From contig JAOZUO010000063.1 of assembly GCA_029938605.1 (NCBI GenBank), positions 1 to 42,570 of the forward strand: DNA of 42,570 bases, read 5' to 3'. Of the stretch, positions 33,942-42,316 are shown piece after piece. Source of the stretch: Deltaproteobacteria bacterium (GTDB taxonomy: Bacteria > Myxococcota_A > Polyangia > HGW-17 > JAJRWW01). Position 1 is the stretch's first letter. Each line of letters begins with the position of its first letter. The translations under genes and the position numbers were made by a program. A model generated the notes under the pieces. It was not told the origin of the DNA, made no database searches, and saw only the letters and a program-made list of their open reading frames with translations.

Positions 33942-34393
33942 GCGACGAGCTCTATCTGCTCGACACCAATGTGGTAGTGACCCTTGTTCGTGGGAACGCC
34001 CTCGCCAACTATATCGATGACACTTTCGGGCTGCGGGAATCCAAGGTTCGGCCGCTGATCAGCGTTGTAACTCACGGCGAGGTTCGCGTGCTGGCCGGTC
34101 GCAACAACTGGGGCGTGAAGAAGCTCGAAGCCCTACAGAACGCACTTAATAACCTTGTGACGGTCGACGTGAACCATCCAGCTGTGATTGACGCGTACGT
34201 CGAGATCGACCTGTACTCGCAGGCCTACCCTAGCGGCTCAAGGAACATGGGCAAGAACGACCTATGGATCGCCGCATGTGCCAAGGCGGCTGACGCTACG
34301 TTGCTCACGACCGACGACGATTTCACTCATTTCAACCCAGAGCAGCTTGACAGTGTGTATATCGATGTACGGGCTGGCCAAGGCCAACAGTAG
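33938..34393 (+). CDS. PIN-domain ribonuclease, VapC-like toxin
   Basis: 151 aa with all four acidic positions of the PIN active site: Asp9 (LLDTN), Glu48 (THGEV), Asp108 (GKNDLWIAA) and Asp126/127 (LTTDDDF). The length is normal for VapC. The start codon overlaps the stop of the upstream 314-aa gene, as in toxin-antitoxin operons. It should be a Mg-dependent endoribonuclease; the target is unknown. By eye its third codon positions are less GC-rich than those of the core genes, which fits acquisition with the surrounding island. Confidence 0.92.
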   Translation: MSDELYLLDTNVVVTLVRGNALANYIDDTFGLRESKVRPLISVVTHGEVRVLAGRNNWGVKKLEALQNALNNLVTVDVNHPAVIDAYVEIDLYSQAYPSGSRNMGKNDLWIAACAKAADATLLTTDDDFTHFNPEQLDSVYIDVRAGQGQQ

Positions 34394-34606
34394 GTAGATC
34401 CACACCGAGACGAAAGCTACTAGGCAGGCACACGCTGACCAATCGGAGTGTGCGTCGGACGGTCCAGCGGGTTTGGGCTAAAAGGACGCAGTCGGGTGCA
34501 GGAAGCATGCCCCCGATGGAGAACCGTAACCGAAGGCGCAGTCGATGGCGCTGTGGTGATCACCGCATGGGGGCGCCGCTACTTGTACGAGAAACGGTTT
34601 TGGGCG

Positions 34607-36490
34607 ATGATTGGTATTATGGGTGGCAGGTACTGGGCACTGTGGAGACTTCGCGTAGCGGTGATCGTCTTCATCGGATTGCCTGCCACTGCCTGCACCG
34701 GAGAGAACCCGGGCGCCAACGACAATCAAAACCAAGGTGCAGTCTGCGGGAACGGATTGGTCGAGGCAGATGAGATCTGCGACGGTTCCGACCTGGCTGG
34801 CGGCACCTGCCAGAGCCTTGGGTGGAGCGGTGGAATCCTAAGTTGCCAGCCCGGCTGCCAACAGTACGACACCTCCGGATGTAATCACGAAGCCGTCTGC
34901 GGCAATGACTTGATCGAGCCTCCTGAGATCTGCGACGGCAGCAGCCTATTGGACACGACCTGCGCTGAGCTCGGCTTCTACTCTGGTACCCTGGCTTGTC
35001 TGACTGACTGCACGGGCTTCGACACAAGTGACTGTGCCGAGCACTGCGGTGACGGTGTCATCAATGGCTCGGAGGTCTGCGACGGGACAGACTTCGGCGA
35101 TGACACATGCCAGTCTCACGACTTCTATTCGGGAAACCTGAGCTGCTCTACCGACTGCCAGGTCATCGACGATGCGAGCTGCGTTGGGACCTGCGGCGAC
35201 GGCGTGATCAACGGGACGGAGGTCTGCGACGGGACGGACTTCGGCGATGACACATGCCAGTCTCACGGCTTCTACACGGGAAACCTGAGCTGTTCCACCG
35301 ACTGCCAGGTCATCGTCGTTTCGAGCTGCGCTGGGTACTGCGGCGACGGCGCAGTCAACGGCTCGGAGGTCTGCGATGGCATGAACTTCGATGGTGATTC
35401 GTGCCAGGTGCGTGGGTTCTACACGGGAAGCCTGAGCTGTCTAGCTAGCTGCCAGGTCATCGACGATTCTGGATGCGATGGTCTGTGTGGCGACGGCGTT
35501 ATGGACTCTCCGGAAGCATGCGATGGGACTGACTTCCGCGGCGACTCGTGCCAGCACCACGGCTTCTATTCGGGAAGCCTGAGCTGCTCCACCGACTGCC
35601 AGGTTATTGACGACTTGGGCTGTAGCGAATTCTGCGGTGATGGCGTGATCAACGGCCCGGAGACCTGCGAGGGCGGCACGGGCGGAGCTGTCTGCACGAG
35701 CATCGGGCAGGGGTACACTGGAGGCGTGCTCACGTGCAATACAAACTGTTGGTGGGGCACGAGCAGCTGTACTTTCGATCCGACCCCAATCACCTGGATC
35801 AGCATACCGGGCGGAAGCTTCGAAATGGGTAGTGCTGCGGCGGGACAGGTGGACGAGCAGCCCGTGCACACAGTGTCGGTAGCCTCGTTCGAGCTAACCA
35901 AAACGGAAGTGACGGTAACGCAGTATGCCGCCTGCGTGAACGATGGAGGTGCCTGCACAGTTCCGAGTACCTCGACTTTCTGGTGCAATTGGGCGGATCC
36001 CGGATACGAGGATCACCCTGTGAACTGTGTGAGCTGGTACCAGGCCGTAGACTTCTGTGCGTGGGTGGGAGGACGGTTACTGAGCGAGTCCGAATGGGAG
36101 TACGCGGCGCGCTCAAGGGGGCTGGACATCCACTATCCCTGGGGGGATTCCGCGCCAACGTGCACGTATGCGGTCATGCATGAACTTGGTTTTGGCTATG
36201 GATGCGGCATGGATCGCACGTGGCCAGTGTGTAGTAAGGCGGCGGGGAACACGAGCCAGGGATTGTGCGACATGGCTGGTAACGTGCACGAGTGGGTCGC
36301 GGATTGGTATCACAGCGATTACATCGGTGCGCCTGTAGATGGCAGCCCGTGGTTGATTCCGGCTGGATCACGGCGAGTCATACGTGGTGGAAACTACCAC
36401 TTCGGCGGACCGGCCTTGAGAGCTGCAGTGCGCGAAGATTATCTTCCGGGTGGAGGCTTAGGGGATATCGGTTTTCGCTGCGCCAGGTAG
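34607..36490 (+). CDS. Lipoprotein with Cys-rich repeats and FGE-sulfatase domain
   Basis: 627 aa from ATG 34607 (ATG 34619 is equally possible; upstream codons to 34448 have no signal or Shine-Dalgarno sequence). The signal segment LRVAVIVFIGLPATAC ends in Ala-Thr-Ala-Cys. Then come about seven Cys-rich repeats of ~49 residues (CGDGVINGSEVCDG, DTCQSHGFYTGNLSCSTDC, VIDD), the myxobacterial disulfide-rich type. Residues ~400-627 are an FGE-sulfatase/SUMF1 domain (ISIPGGSFEMGS, LTKTEVTVTQY, PVNCVSWYQAVDFCAWVGGRLLSESEWEYAAR, MAGNVHEWVADW, RVIRGGNY). The FGE domain often serves as a C-type-lectin-like fold in surface proteins, so catalysis is not assured. By eye the codon bias is weaker than in core genes. 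Confidence 0.88.
   Translation: MIGIMGGRYWALWRLRVAVIVFIGLPATACTGENPGANDNQNQGAVCGNGLVEADEICDGSDLAGGTCQSLGWSGGILSCQPGCQQYDTSGCNHEAVCGNDLIEPPEICDGSSLLDTTCAELGFYSGTLACLTDCTGFDTSDCAEHCGDGVINGSEVCDGTDFGDDTCQSHDFYSGNLSCSTDCQVIDDASCVGTCGDGVINGTEVCDGTDFGDDTCQSHGFYTGNLSCSTDCQVIVVSSCAGYCGDGAVNGSEVCDGMNFDGDSCQVRGFYTGSLSCLASCQVIDDSGCDGLCGDGVMDSPEACDGTDFRGDSCQHHGFYSGSLSCSTDCQVIDDLGCSEFCGDGVINGPETCEGGTGGAVCTSIGQGYTGGVLTCNTNCWWGTSSCTFDPTPITWISIPGGSFEMGSAAAGQVDEQPVHTVSVASFELTKTEVTVTQYAACVNDGGACTVPSTSTFWCNWADPGYEDHPVNCVSWYQAVDFCAWVGGRLLSESEWEYAARSRGLDIHYPWGDSAPTCTYAVMHELGFGYGCGMDRTWPVCSKAAGNTSQGLCDMAGNVHEWVADWYHSDYIGAPVDGSPWLIPAGSRRVIRGGNYHFGGPALRAAVREDYLPGGGLGDIGFRCAR
34740..35760. repeat. Diverged ~147-bp tandem repeat encoding the Cys-rich modules
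   Basis: Adjacent units begin with TGCGG(T/C)GACGG; for example 35045 and 35192 are 147 bp apart (49 codons) and share long identical runs such as GACACATGCCAGTCTCACG. Near-identity of the central units points to recent duplication or gene conversion. Confidence 0.8.
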
Positions 36491-36519
36491 TACCGCCGAT
36501 TCGCAGGTGGCGTTGTCTG

Positions 36520-36891
36520 CTATACCTCAACCAACTCCCGCAGGTAGTCAGCCCACTTCTGCAGCGCGTCCCGTTGCTGGTCGATCAGCTCGGCGCGGAC
36601 GTACACGGCTGTGACGTCGCCGTGCGTGTGATTAAGCACAGCCGAGGTCACCTTGCGTCGTACGCCAAGCTCGGCCATTGCTGTCACGGCGGAACGTCTC
36701 AGATCGTGGGACCTGGCGTCTTCGACTCCCCACGTAACATCGGCGTGCTCTGACCAATAGCGACTGATCGTGTTGCTCCTGAGGGCCTGTAGCCCGCGAC
36801 GCTCGCGGCCCCACGTCGACGGAAACCAGTAGCGCCCATCGCTCGACTTCTGCTCAACGGCGTCTAGCAGCTCTGTCAGCGGGGATTTGTT
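36520..36891 (-). pseudogene. 5'-truncated tyrosine recombinase (phage/P4-type integrase)
   Basis: An open frame of 123 codons runs from just after an in-frame TGA (36892-36894) to TAG at 36520, with no proper start codon. Its translation carries the C-terminal half of an integrase catalytic domain: WFPSTWGRERRG, HDLRRSAVTAMAELGV (His and Arg of box II), VLNHTHGDVTAVY (box II His and the Tyr nucleophile), then LIDQQRDALQKWADYL, typical of P4-like integrases. Arm-binding, core-binding and the first Arg box are missing. It converges on the FGE lipoprotein gene and marks the right side of the suspected island. Confidence 0.8.
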
Positions 36892-36934
36892 TCAGAATCG
36901 GTTGGGATGATTTATCTGGCGGGAAAGTGAAACA

Positions 36935-39142
36935 TTATCGGCGCTTCGTGGGGCGGGGGCCTGGCTGTACGGTGGGTGGGGCGGTGGGGCGTAGGGGTTG
37001 GGTCTTGGGGCCGGATCTGGGCGTGGTGTTGGGCGTGGGCGTGGGCGTAGTGTTGGGTGTGGGCGTGGGCGTGGTGTTCGGAGTGGGCGTGGGAACGCCG
37101 CCGTCCAGGGAGAGGGCGGGGTCTGTGCCGGCGTCGGGGAGGTACTCTACGCCGGGTTTTTTGATGTACTGCTTGATGGGGCGTTTTCGTTTGCCCAGGA
37201 CACGGCCGCGGGTGACGATGACGGGGAGGAGCTCCTTGAGGCGGTAGACGTAGCCCCGGTTGCTCACTTTGATTTTGTACTTCCGGCCCTTGTATTCGAA
37301 GCGGTGCAGGTAGGGGTACGGCTCCAGGCCGACGCGGTCGTGGGGGCGGTGGTTCAGGATGAAGCTGAACATGCGGATGGCCTTGTGGTTGTACAGGCGG
37401 TGACAGCCGTGGGAGTAGCCGGCGCGGACGGAGCGGTAGTTGTACGAGCCGTGGGTGCGGATGCCCTTGTCCCAGAACTTGATCCCTTCTGGGTTCTTGG
37501 GGGTCTTGCGGGTCTTACGGGGGATGAGGTGCAGGGCGGCCACCAGGCCATAGGCCGACAGGTAGCCGGGGCCCATGTTGTCGGTCTTGATCTTCCTTCC
37601 CCGGACGATCTCCTTGGGGGGCGTGGAGGGCGGCGGGATCCACACGGGGGCGGCGATGATGTCGCGCCACACCCGGCGGCCCACGTCCGAGGGCTTGTAC
37701 TTGAGGTAGACCTGGCCGTCCCGGATCTCGTCCTTCCAGCCGCCCACGGTGGTGCGCCAGCGGATCAGGGGGATGCGCTGGCCGCGGTACTTGACCCACA
37801 ACGTGAGCCTGGGCGTGCGGCCGCGGTACTGGGAGACCTTCTCGCCGCCCGAGCGAATGGGCGGGTCGTAGTACACGTCCCCGCGGTTGATGACGACCTC
37901 GAGGTCCATGTTGTCCGAGTAGTAGGCGGGCTTGGCCGGCAGCAAAAGGGCCACCCGCAGATCTCGGAGGACGGGCGCGGGCACCGCGAGCAGGAAGGCG
38001 CGCACGGCGCGAGCGTCGGTCAGGCCGAGCCCTTCCAGGGCCGAGTTGGTGAAGGTCTCCACCAGGTTGGGCAGTTTCACCCGCCGGCCGTTGGCGATGT
38101 AGGTCTTGGCGAGGCGCGCCGCGCTGCCGTCCTCGAGGATCCCGGCGGTGTGGATCACGCGCTCGCGGATCACCCGGCGCAGGGCCAGGGCGTCTGACTC
38201 GTCAGGGGACAGGGCCATGATCCGCGCCATGGTCCGGGTGAGCACGCCCCGGCCGACGATCTTGTGCTTGCGCTCATAGGCCGTCAGGGCCTTGTAGACC
38301 TCGTCTCCCTTGGGCTTGTTTCTCCGCCTGGACGTGAGCAGCCCCTCGCAGCGCAGCACCTCGAGGGCCGCCTGGGCCGCTTTGCCGCGCATCTCGGCTC
38401 GTCGCAGTTTTTTTAAAAGCCGCTTGCCGCCCTTGCGCCGCCGCAGATCTTCGTCGCGCTGCAACTTTTTTCGGCGCAGCTTTCGGTTAACGACCTTGCG
38501 TAGGGCCCGGGACTTGCGCATGGCGAAGCCGAAACCCCAGGCCGAGATGCGGCTATTGAAGGCCTTGAGGGCCTCGCTGTTCACCGTGGCGTAGCAGGCT
38601 CGCAGGCGCTTGTTGCCCAGGCGACGCTTCAGGACCGACGGCGTGGGCGGGATACCGTAGAGCTCGAGGTAGTTGGACTTCCCCCGGCGCAGCTTGTGTC
38701 CGCGGCGGTCGGCGCGGTCATTGGCCAGGTCCAGGTAGCGCTTGCGATAGGGCAGCGGTTTGGGCTGGGCGTCGCCGGGAGACTGCTCGGACAAAAGCAC
38801 CGGCGTCCAGTCGTCGCCCAGGTCCAGGATGGTGAACCCCTGGCGGGTGGCTTCGGCAATGGGGAGCGTGAAGCGGCGGCCCTGGTGGAAGACCCAGATC
38901 CGGTCGGCTTTGGGTCGGTGAAGGCGGGTGTCGCTGTTCCATTGCACGGGCTCGCCGCGCTTGGGCGGAGGCGTCGGGCGGGCCGTGGAGCCGGTCGTGG
39001 AGCTGGTCGACGAGGTGTTGATATTGGTCTGGCGCTCCCGGTGTTGGCGGCGCCCGGAGGCTCCATTGGCCCCGGTATCGCAGCCAACCGCCAGCAGGAG
39101 GGCCAGGGCGGGTAGGGTAAGGATCCTAAGTCGTTCTATCAT
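36935..39142 (-). CDS. Large L,D-transpeptidase (YkuD) lipoprotein
   Basis: 735 aa from ATG 39142 (ATG 39154 or the longest frame at 39208 are alternatives; none has a clear Shine-Dalgarno sequence). The signal RLRILTLPALALLLAVGC is a good lipoprotein leader. A Ser/Thr-rich linker, then a Lys/Arg-rich helical region (about 190-300, RKLRRKKLQRDEDLRRRKGG) lead to the YkuD domain, whose catalytic block is RTHGSYNYRSVRAGYSHGCHR with Cys580. It should cross-link peptidoglycan or attach proteins to it in the periplasm. The C-terminal ~60 residues are Pro/Thr-rich with PTPTPNTT repeats. Most YkuD enzymes are far shorter; this resembles the large lipoprotein forms with long N-terminal extensions. Confidence 0.87.
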   Translation of the reverse strand: MIERLRILTLPALALLLAVGCDTGANGASGRRQHRERQTNINTSSTSSTTGSTARPTPPPKRGEPVQWNSDTRLHRPKADRIWVFHQGRRFTLPIAEATRQGFTILDLGDDWTPVLLSEQSPGDAQPKPLPYRKRYLDLANDRADRRGHKLRRGKSNYLELYGIPPTPSVLKRRLGNKRLRACYATVNSEALKAFNSRISAWGFGFAMRKSRALRKVVNRKLRRKKLQRDEDLRRRKGGKRLLKKLRRAEMRGKAAQAALEVLRCEGLLTSRRRNKPKGDEVYKALTAYERKHKIVGRGVLTRTMARIMALSPDESDALALRRVIRERVIHTAGILEDGSAARLAKTYIANGRRVKLPNLVETFTNSALEGLGLTDARAVRAFLLAVPAPVLRDLRVALLLPAKPAYYSDNMDLEVVINRGDVYYDPPIRSGGEKVSQYRGRTPRLTLWVKYRGQRIPLIRWRTTVGGWKDEIRDGQVYLKYKPSDVGRRVWRDIIAAPVWIPPPSTPPKEIVRGRKIKTDNMGPGYLSAYGLVAALHLIPRKTRKTPKNPEGIKFWDKGIRTHGSYNYRSVRAGYSHGCHRLYNHKAIRMFSFILNHRPHDRVGLEPYPYLHRFEYKGRKYKIKVSNRGYVYRLKELLPVIVTRGRVLGKRKRPIKQYIKKPGVEYLPDAGTDPALSLDGGVPTPTPNTTPTPTPNTTPTPTPNTTPRSGPKTQPLRPTAPPTVQPGPRPTKRR
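37023..37094. repeat. 24-bp tandem repeat, three units, encoding PTPTPNTT
   Basis: GTGGTGTTGGGCGTGGGC-type units start at 37023, 37047 and 37071 with few differences. They encode the Pro/Thr repeats in the tail of the L,D-transpeptidase, a cell-wall-spanning type of linker. Confidence 0.85.
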
Positions 39143-39340
39143 GATGCTGATCATATGCAGGGGGCGTGCCGACGCCACCGTGGTACTCCGCTTTGTCTCT
39201 AACAACATAAGATGGCTAGACTATCGGGGCACGATTTTTGTCGATGGGGGGGGATGTGGGGTCATGTGTGTCCGGAGGAACACAGGGTCCGAGGACGCGT
39301 AGCCACTGGACGCGTAGCCACTACGGGGCCCCAGGAGCTC

Positions 39341-40216
39341 CTACCAGCGGTACTCTTCCACCACCATGACCATGCCGTTGGGCAGGCGGATCACTTTCTT
39401 TACGGGACCGCGGCCGTTGGCCTGGCCGTGCTGGCTGTCCTGGCCGTTCTGGACGTTGGCGTGGGCTCCAGGGGGGGCGGTGGACTGGGGGGTCGGGATG
39501 GTGTACACGGCGCCCGGGCCCTGTTGGCTGGAGATGACGCGGCCGTACTGATCCATCACCTCGGCCGTCTGCATCTCGTCCTCGTAGCGCCACATGTGGG
39601 CTGAGCGTCGCTCCTGGCCGGCCATGAACCACAGAAGCAGCGCGATGAGGAACAGCATGGGCATCCAGGCGGAGATGGCCACCACCACGAACAACACGGC
39701 GAAGACCCGGGACACGGTGGACGCGATGAGGGTCGCCCGGTACCGGCCCATGCGTGCCGAGAGCGCCGCCCGGAGCACCCGCCCGCCGTCCATGGGCAGG
39801 GCGGGCAGCAGGTTGAACACGCCCAGGATCAGGTTCAAGAAGCCGAGGTAGGTCAGGGGCTTGAAGTCCAAGCCATAGCCCAGGCCCAGGCCCGCGGCGG
39901 CCAGAAAAAAGGAGACCGCCGGTCCGGCCACGGCGATGAGGATCTCGTCCCTGGCCGTCTTGGGCATACGCGACATCTTGGCCACGCCGCCCAGCAGGTG
40001 CAGCTCAATGCCCAGGATCTCAATGCCGAACCGCCGGGCCACCACCGCGTGTCCCAGCTCGTGGGCCACCACGGAGAAGGAGATCACCACCGCGGCGATG
40101 AGACCACTGATGAGGCCCATCTGAAATGCAAAATAGGCCAGGATGAGCACGAAGGTCAGGCTGACTTCGATCCTGAACCCGAGGATTGTGCCAATTTTGA
40201 AAGGTTTTCCGAACAT
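39341..40216 (-). CDS. Site-2 protease family (M50) intramembrane metalloprotease
   Basis: 291 aa from ATG 40216 (a TTG at 40231 is possible). HELGH (residues 52-56) supplies the zinc ligands and glutamate base. The second family motif NLLPALPMDGG contains Asp143. About six transmembrane helices are present. The C-terminal ~90 residues are soluble, Gln/Pro/Gly-rich (PTPQSTAPPGAHANVQNGQ) and contain no CBS or PDZ domain. It is probably an inner-membrane protease of the SpoIVFB/Rip3-like branch; its substrate is unknown. Confidence 0.92.
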   Translation of the reverse strand: MFGKPFKIGTILGFRIEVSLTFVLILAYFAFQMGLISGLIAAVVISFSVVAHELGHAVVARRFGIEILGIELHLLGGVAKMSRMPKTARDEILIAVAGPAVSFFLAAAGLGLGYGLDFKPLTYLGFLNLILGVFNLLPALPMDGGRVLRAALSARMGRYRATLIASTVSRVFAVLFVVVAISAWMPMLFLIALLLWFMAGQERRSAHMWRYEDEMQTAEVMDQYGRVISSQQGPGAVYTIPTPQSTAPPGAHANVQNGQDSQHGQANGRGPVKKVIRLPNGMVMVVEEYRW

Positions 40217-40323
40217 CGACTCTCTGTCCAATATTCAATGTCTCTACGGGTTATAGCCTAAGTTCTCAGGGGGGCCAGGGCAAGGTGTGGGGGAGCGAAA
40301 TCGGTGCGCGACACCGGCGAAGC

Positions 40324-40563
40324 TCAGCACTTCCATATGTCGTCGCAGGTGGGCGCGGCGATGATGCAGTCGGTGCGCGAGGGCGCGGTGTCCATGTTTA
40401 CACAGGAGTTGATGCAGGCGTCCACGTCTTCGGGGTCGCATCCGGTGTCGCAGACATCGCACTGGTGCTCACAGGCGCTAGCGCAGTCCGCTTCCTCCTC
40501 GCAACCCGAGGCTGACAGCATCACCATGGCCAATGCCAGGAATATCCCGACGAATCGTTTCAT
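40324..40563 (-). CDS. Small Cys-rich lipoprotein
   Basis: 79 aa. The signal MKRFVGIFLALAMVMLSASGC has a classic Ser-Gly-Cys lipobox. The mature 59 residues contain nine further cysteines (CASACEHQCDVCDTGC, CINSC), suggesting several disulfides or a metal site in the periplasm. GGAG lies upstream. I do not recognise a family. A weak sigma-70-like pair (TTGCGC, 17 bp, TAAAGT) precedes it. Confidence 0.75.
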   Translation of the reverse strand: MKRFVGIFLALAMVMLSASGCEEEADCASACEHQCDVCDTGCDPEDVDACINSCVNMDTAPSRTDCIIAAPTCDDIWKC

Positions 40564-40650
40564 TTCATGTGCTCCAAGCCGACTTTATCTGAGCTGCGGT
40601 GGTGGCGCAATAAATACCGTATCGGGTCTGTGGGGTTCCCCTACGGAATC

Positions 40651-41700
40651 TCATCTGACGATGAGGAATCTTGTCTGGCCGATGAGCTGGCCGCCGGTAG
40701 TCATGGCCTCCACCAGCCAGCGGCCCACGGGGTCGGGCGGGAAGCCGCTCACCGCGGATACCAGGGCGACCCCCGCCTCGCTTTTGGAGTGCACGGTCTT
40801 GAACTTTTTGCGGAACCACGGCTTGCGGCGGCCCATTTTTCGCCACACGTGCACGATGTCCTCTTTGATCTTCAGCGGCGTTTCGATCTTGGTGAAGCAG
40901 TATAGGGTCGCGTTCTTCAGATCGTCCACATGGATGCGGTAGAACTGACCGACGGGTTTGCCGGTTTTGGTGTCTCGGGCCACGGCCATGGTGGAAGATA
41001 CCTGGCGGATGGGCGCCGGCGGGATGGTCCGCCGCCCCCACTCGAGCACTGTCAAAAAGAGCCCAATGGAGATGGCCAGGGCCAAGGCCCCCTGTCGGCT
41101 GAACAGCTGCTTCGCCGGGAAGTGCAGCGTGGAGAAGAGGACCAAAGTGAAGATGCCGCTCAGATAGAGCGAGACGATATTCCGCACGCCCGCGAGCAGG
41201 GGCAAAAAGATGTTGAAGGAGGCGAAGAGGCAGAAGGCGTAGAAGAAGGACGCCAGGTACTTGTTCTCCATGATGTAGCGGTCGAAGATGATGTCCTGGG
41301 TGGACAGGAACGCGCAGATGACGATGACGGTGAGGAACCACATGTTCGCTGAGCCGAAGGTGGTGGCGCCGTAGTAGAACGGGATCATGAAGAAGAACAT
41401 CTGCTGGTACAGGTTCTTCATGATGTAGTTAAAGGCGATCTTGACGCCCTTCTTGGTGCGGCTCTCCTCATCCGATCCCTTGGACAAGAAGCGCTGGAAG
41501 ACCAGGAGCCCAATCCAGATGCCCACCAGCGCCACCAGGAGCCACTTCACCAGATGGAACTTACGGTGGGCCAGGATGACCACGCCCACACCCAGCGCCA
41601 GGGCGTAGATGGAGTGGGCCCACCACAGCTTGTCGTGGTGTTTGGCGAAGGTCGCCTTGACCTTGCCGACGATCCTCTTCACGGGTCTTACTTGCGTCAC
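40651..41700 (-). CDS. DUF5924/DUF2914 membrane protein
   Basis: 349 aa from GTG 41700, the likely start because the upstream frame (to 41832) has no hydrophobic or conserved features and overlaps an extended -10 element (TGCTATAAC, minus strand, 41707-41715). Roughly eight transmembrane helices (about 25-240) contain the motif YQQMFFFMIPFYYGA. The soluble C-terminus is a DUF2914 domain (YRIHVDDLKNATLYCFTKIETP, IVHVWRKMGRRKPWF, VGRWLVEAMTTGGQLIGQTRF). Function unknown. Confidence 0.85.
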   Translation of the reverse strand: MTQVRPVKRIVGKVKATFAKHHDKLWWAHSIYALALGVGVVILAHRKFHLVKWLLVALVGIWIGLLVFQRFLSKGSDEESRTKKGVKIAFNYIMKNLYQQMFFFMIPFYYGATTFGSANMWFLTVIVICAFLSTQDIIFDRYIMENKYLASFFYAFCLFASFNIFLPLLAGVRNIVSLYLSGIFTLVLFSTLHFPAKQLFSRQGALALAISIGLFLTVLEWGRRTIPPAPIRQVSSTMAVARDTKTGKPVGQFYRIHVDDLKNATLYCFTKIETPLKIKEDIVHVWRKMGRRKPWFRKKFKTVHSKSEAGVALVSAVSGFPPDPVGRWLVEAMTTGGQLIGQTRFLIVR

Positions 41701-41706
41701 GCGTCT

Positions 41707-41715
41707 GTTATAGCA
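41707..41715 (-). promoter_or_regulatory. Extended -10 promoter element before the DUF5924 gene
   Basis: TGCTATAAC on the minus strand matches TGnTATAAT with one mismatch. No good -35 is present. It would give a transcript starting close to GTG 41700, so the mRNA could be leaderless. Confidence 0.35.
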
Positions 41716-41888
41716 AACTCCGCCGGGTGGAGGTACCTGGTCGGTGGTACTCCATTTGATCACAGACGTTTCCGAGCACCGTGATCCGCAGTGGGGCCTT
41801 CGGTCGCGTTTACCACTTGCGACGGCGACCACAGCACGGGCAGTCCAGCCCCCGGCTCCTTGGGTGGGGATTTCCCTATGCCAGACTG

Positions 41889-41903
41889 GATCACGACGTG
41901 ATC
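41889..41903. promoter_or_regulatory. 15-bp perfect dyad GATCACG-A-CGTGATC
   Basis: Perfect 7-bp arms around one base, in a gene-free stretch (41833-41968). It is followed by an imperfect dyad GGGAATATTTCAATATCCC at about 41933-41951. Both look like protein-binding sites or small hairpins. No adjacent gene explains them. Confidence 0.4.
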
Positions 41904-41968
41904 GGTTTGTCGACTTCCAGCCGGGAATATTTCAATATCCCTCTTCGAGGCCCATGGAACGGCGTTGC

Positions 41969-42114
41969 GGACCAAACAGCTTGGCTACTATATCAGCCTC
42001 TGGATTTGGTCCCTATATCGGACCAAAATGCCTCTCTAATGCATTAGCCACTTGGTATAGTCCCTATATCGGACCAAACAGCCTGGCTAATATACTAGCC
42101 TCTTGGTTTGGTCC
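41969..42114. repeat. Three tandem 51-bp palindromic repeats, AT-rich core
   Basis: Units begin with GGACCAAA at 41969, 42020 and 42071, exactly 51 bp apart. The first and third close with the reverse complement TTTGGTCC at 42012 and 42114; the second closes with TATAGTCC. Inside the third, GGCTA-N6-TAGCC forms a nested dyad. Units are joined by CTATATC. The inner arms vary between units while the outer arms are kept. Much more AT-rich than its surroundings. Confidence 0.9.
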
Positions 42115-42316
42115 CTGTCGTGGACGATGCCCCTACATTCTGGACTGTCCACCGCCCATCACCAACGGCGCCAGGGGTGCCGATCCGCAGCGGGACATGA
42201 CGCCGGAGCGTCTACCGGACTCACCTTCTGAAGAAAGAAGAAATCCGGCACGCCCGGCCGTAGGCGGTGCCATTCGGCGCTCGGGCCCGCACCATGGGTG
42301 CGTATTGCCGGGGCGG
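42115..42316. other. Intergenic stretch without supported gene
   Basis: About 200 bp between the palindromic repeats and the transposase remnant. No start codon with a Shine-Dalgarno sequence or conserved segment was found. It may be further decayed transposase sequence. Confidence 0.4.

Noticed and set aside
36998-38197. 399-aa plus-strand reading frame
   Set aside because: Opposite the L,D-transpeptidase gene; composition (Gly/Val/Ala/Asp) is that of a reverse-complement frame.
40217-40262. Sigma-E (GAACTT) type promoter before the site-2 protease gene
   Set aside because: GAACTT is present but no matching -10 box lies at the expected spacing; TATAAC nearby has no -35.
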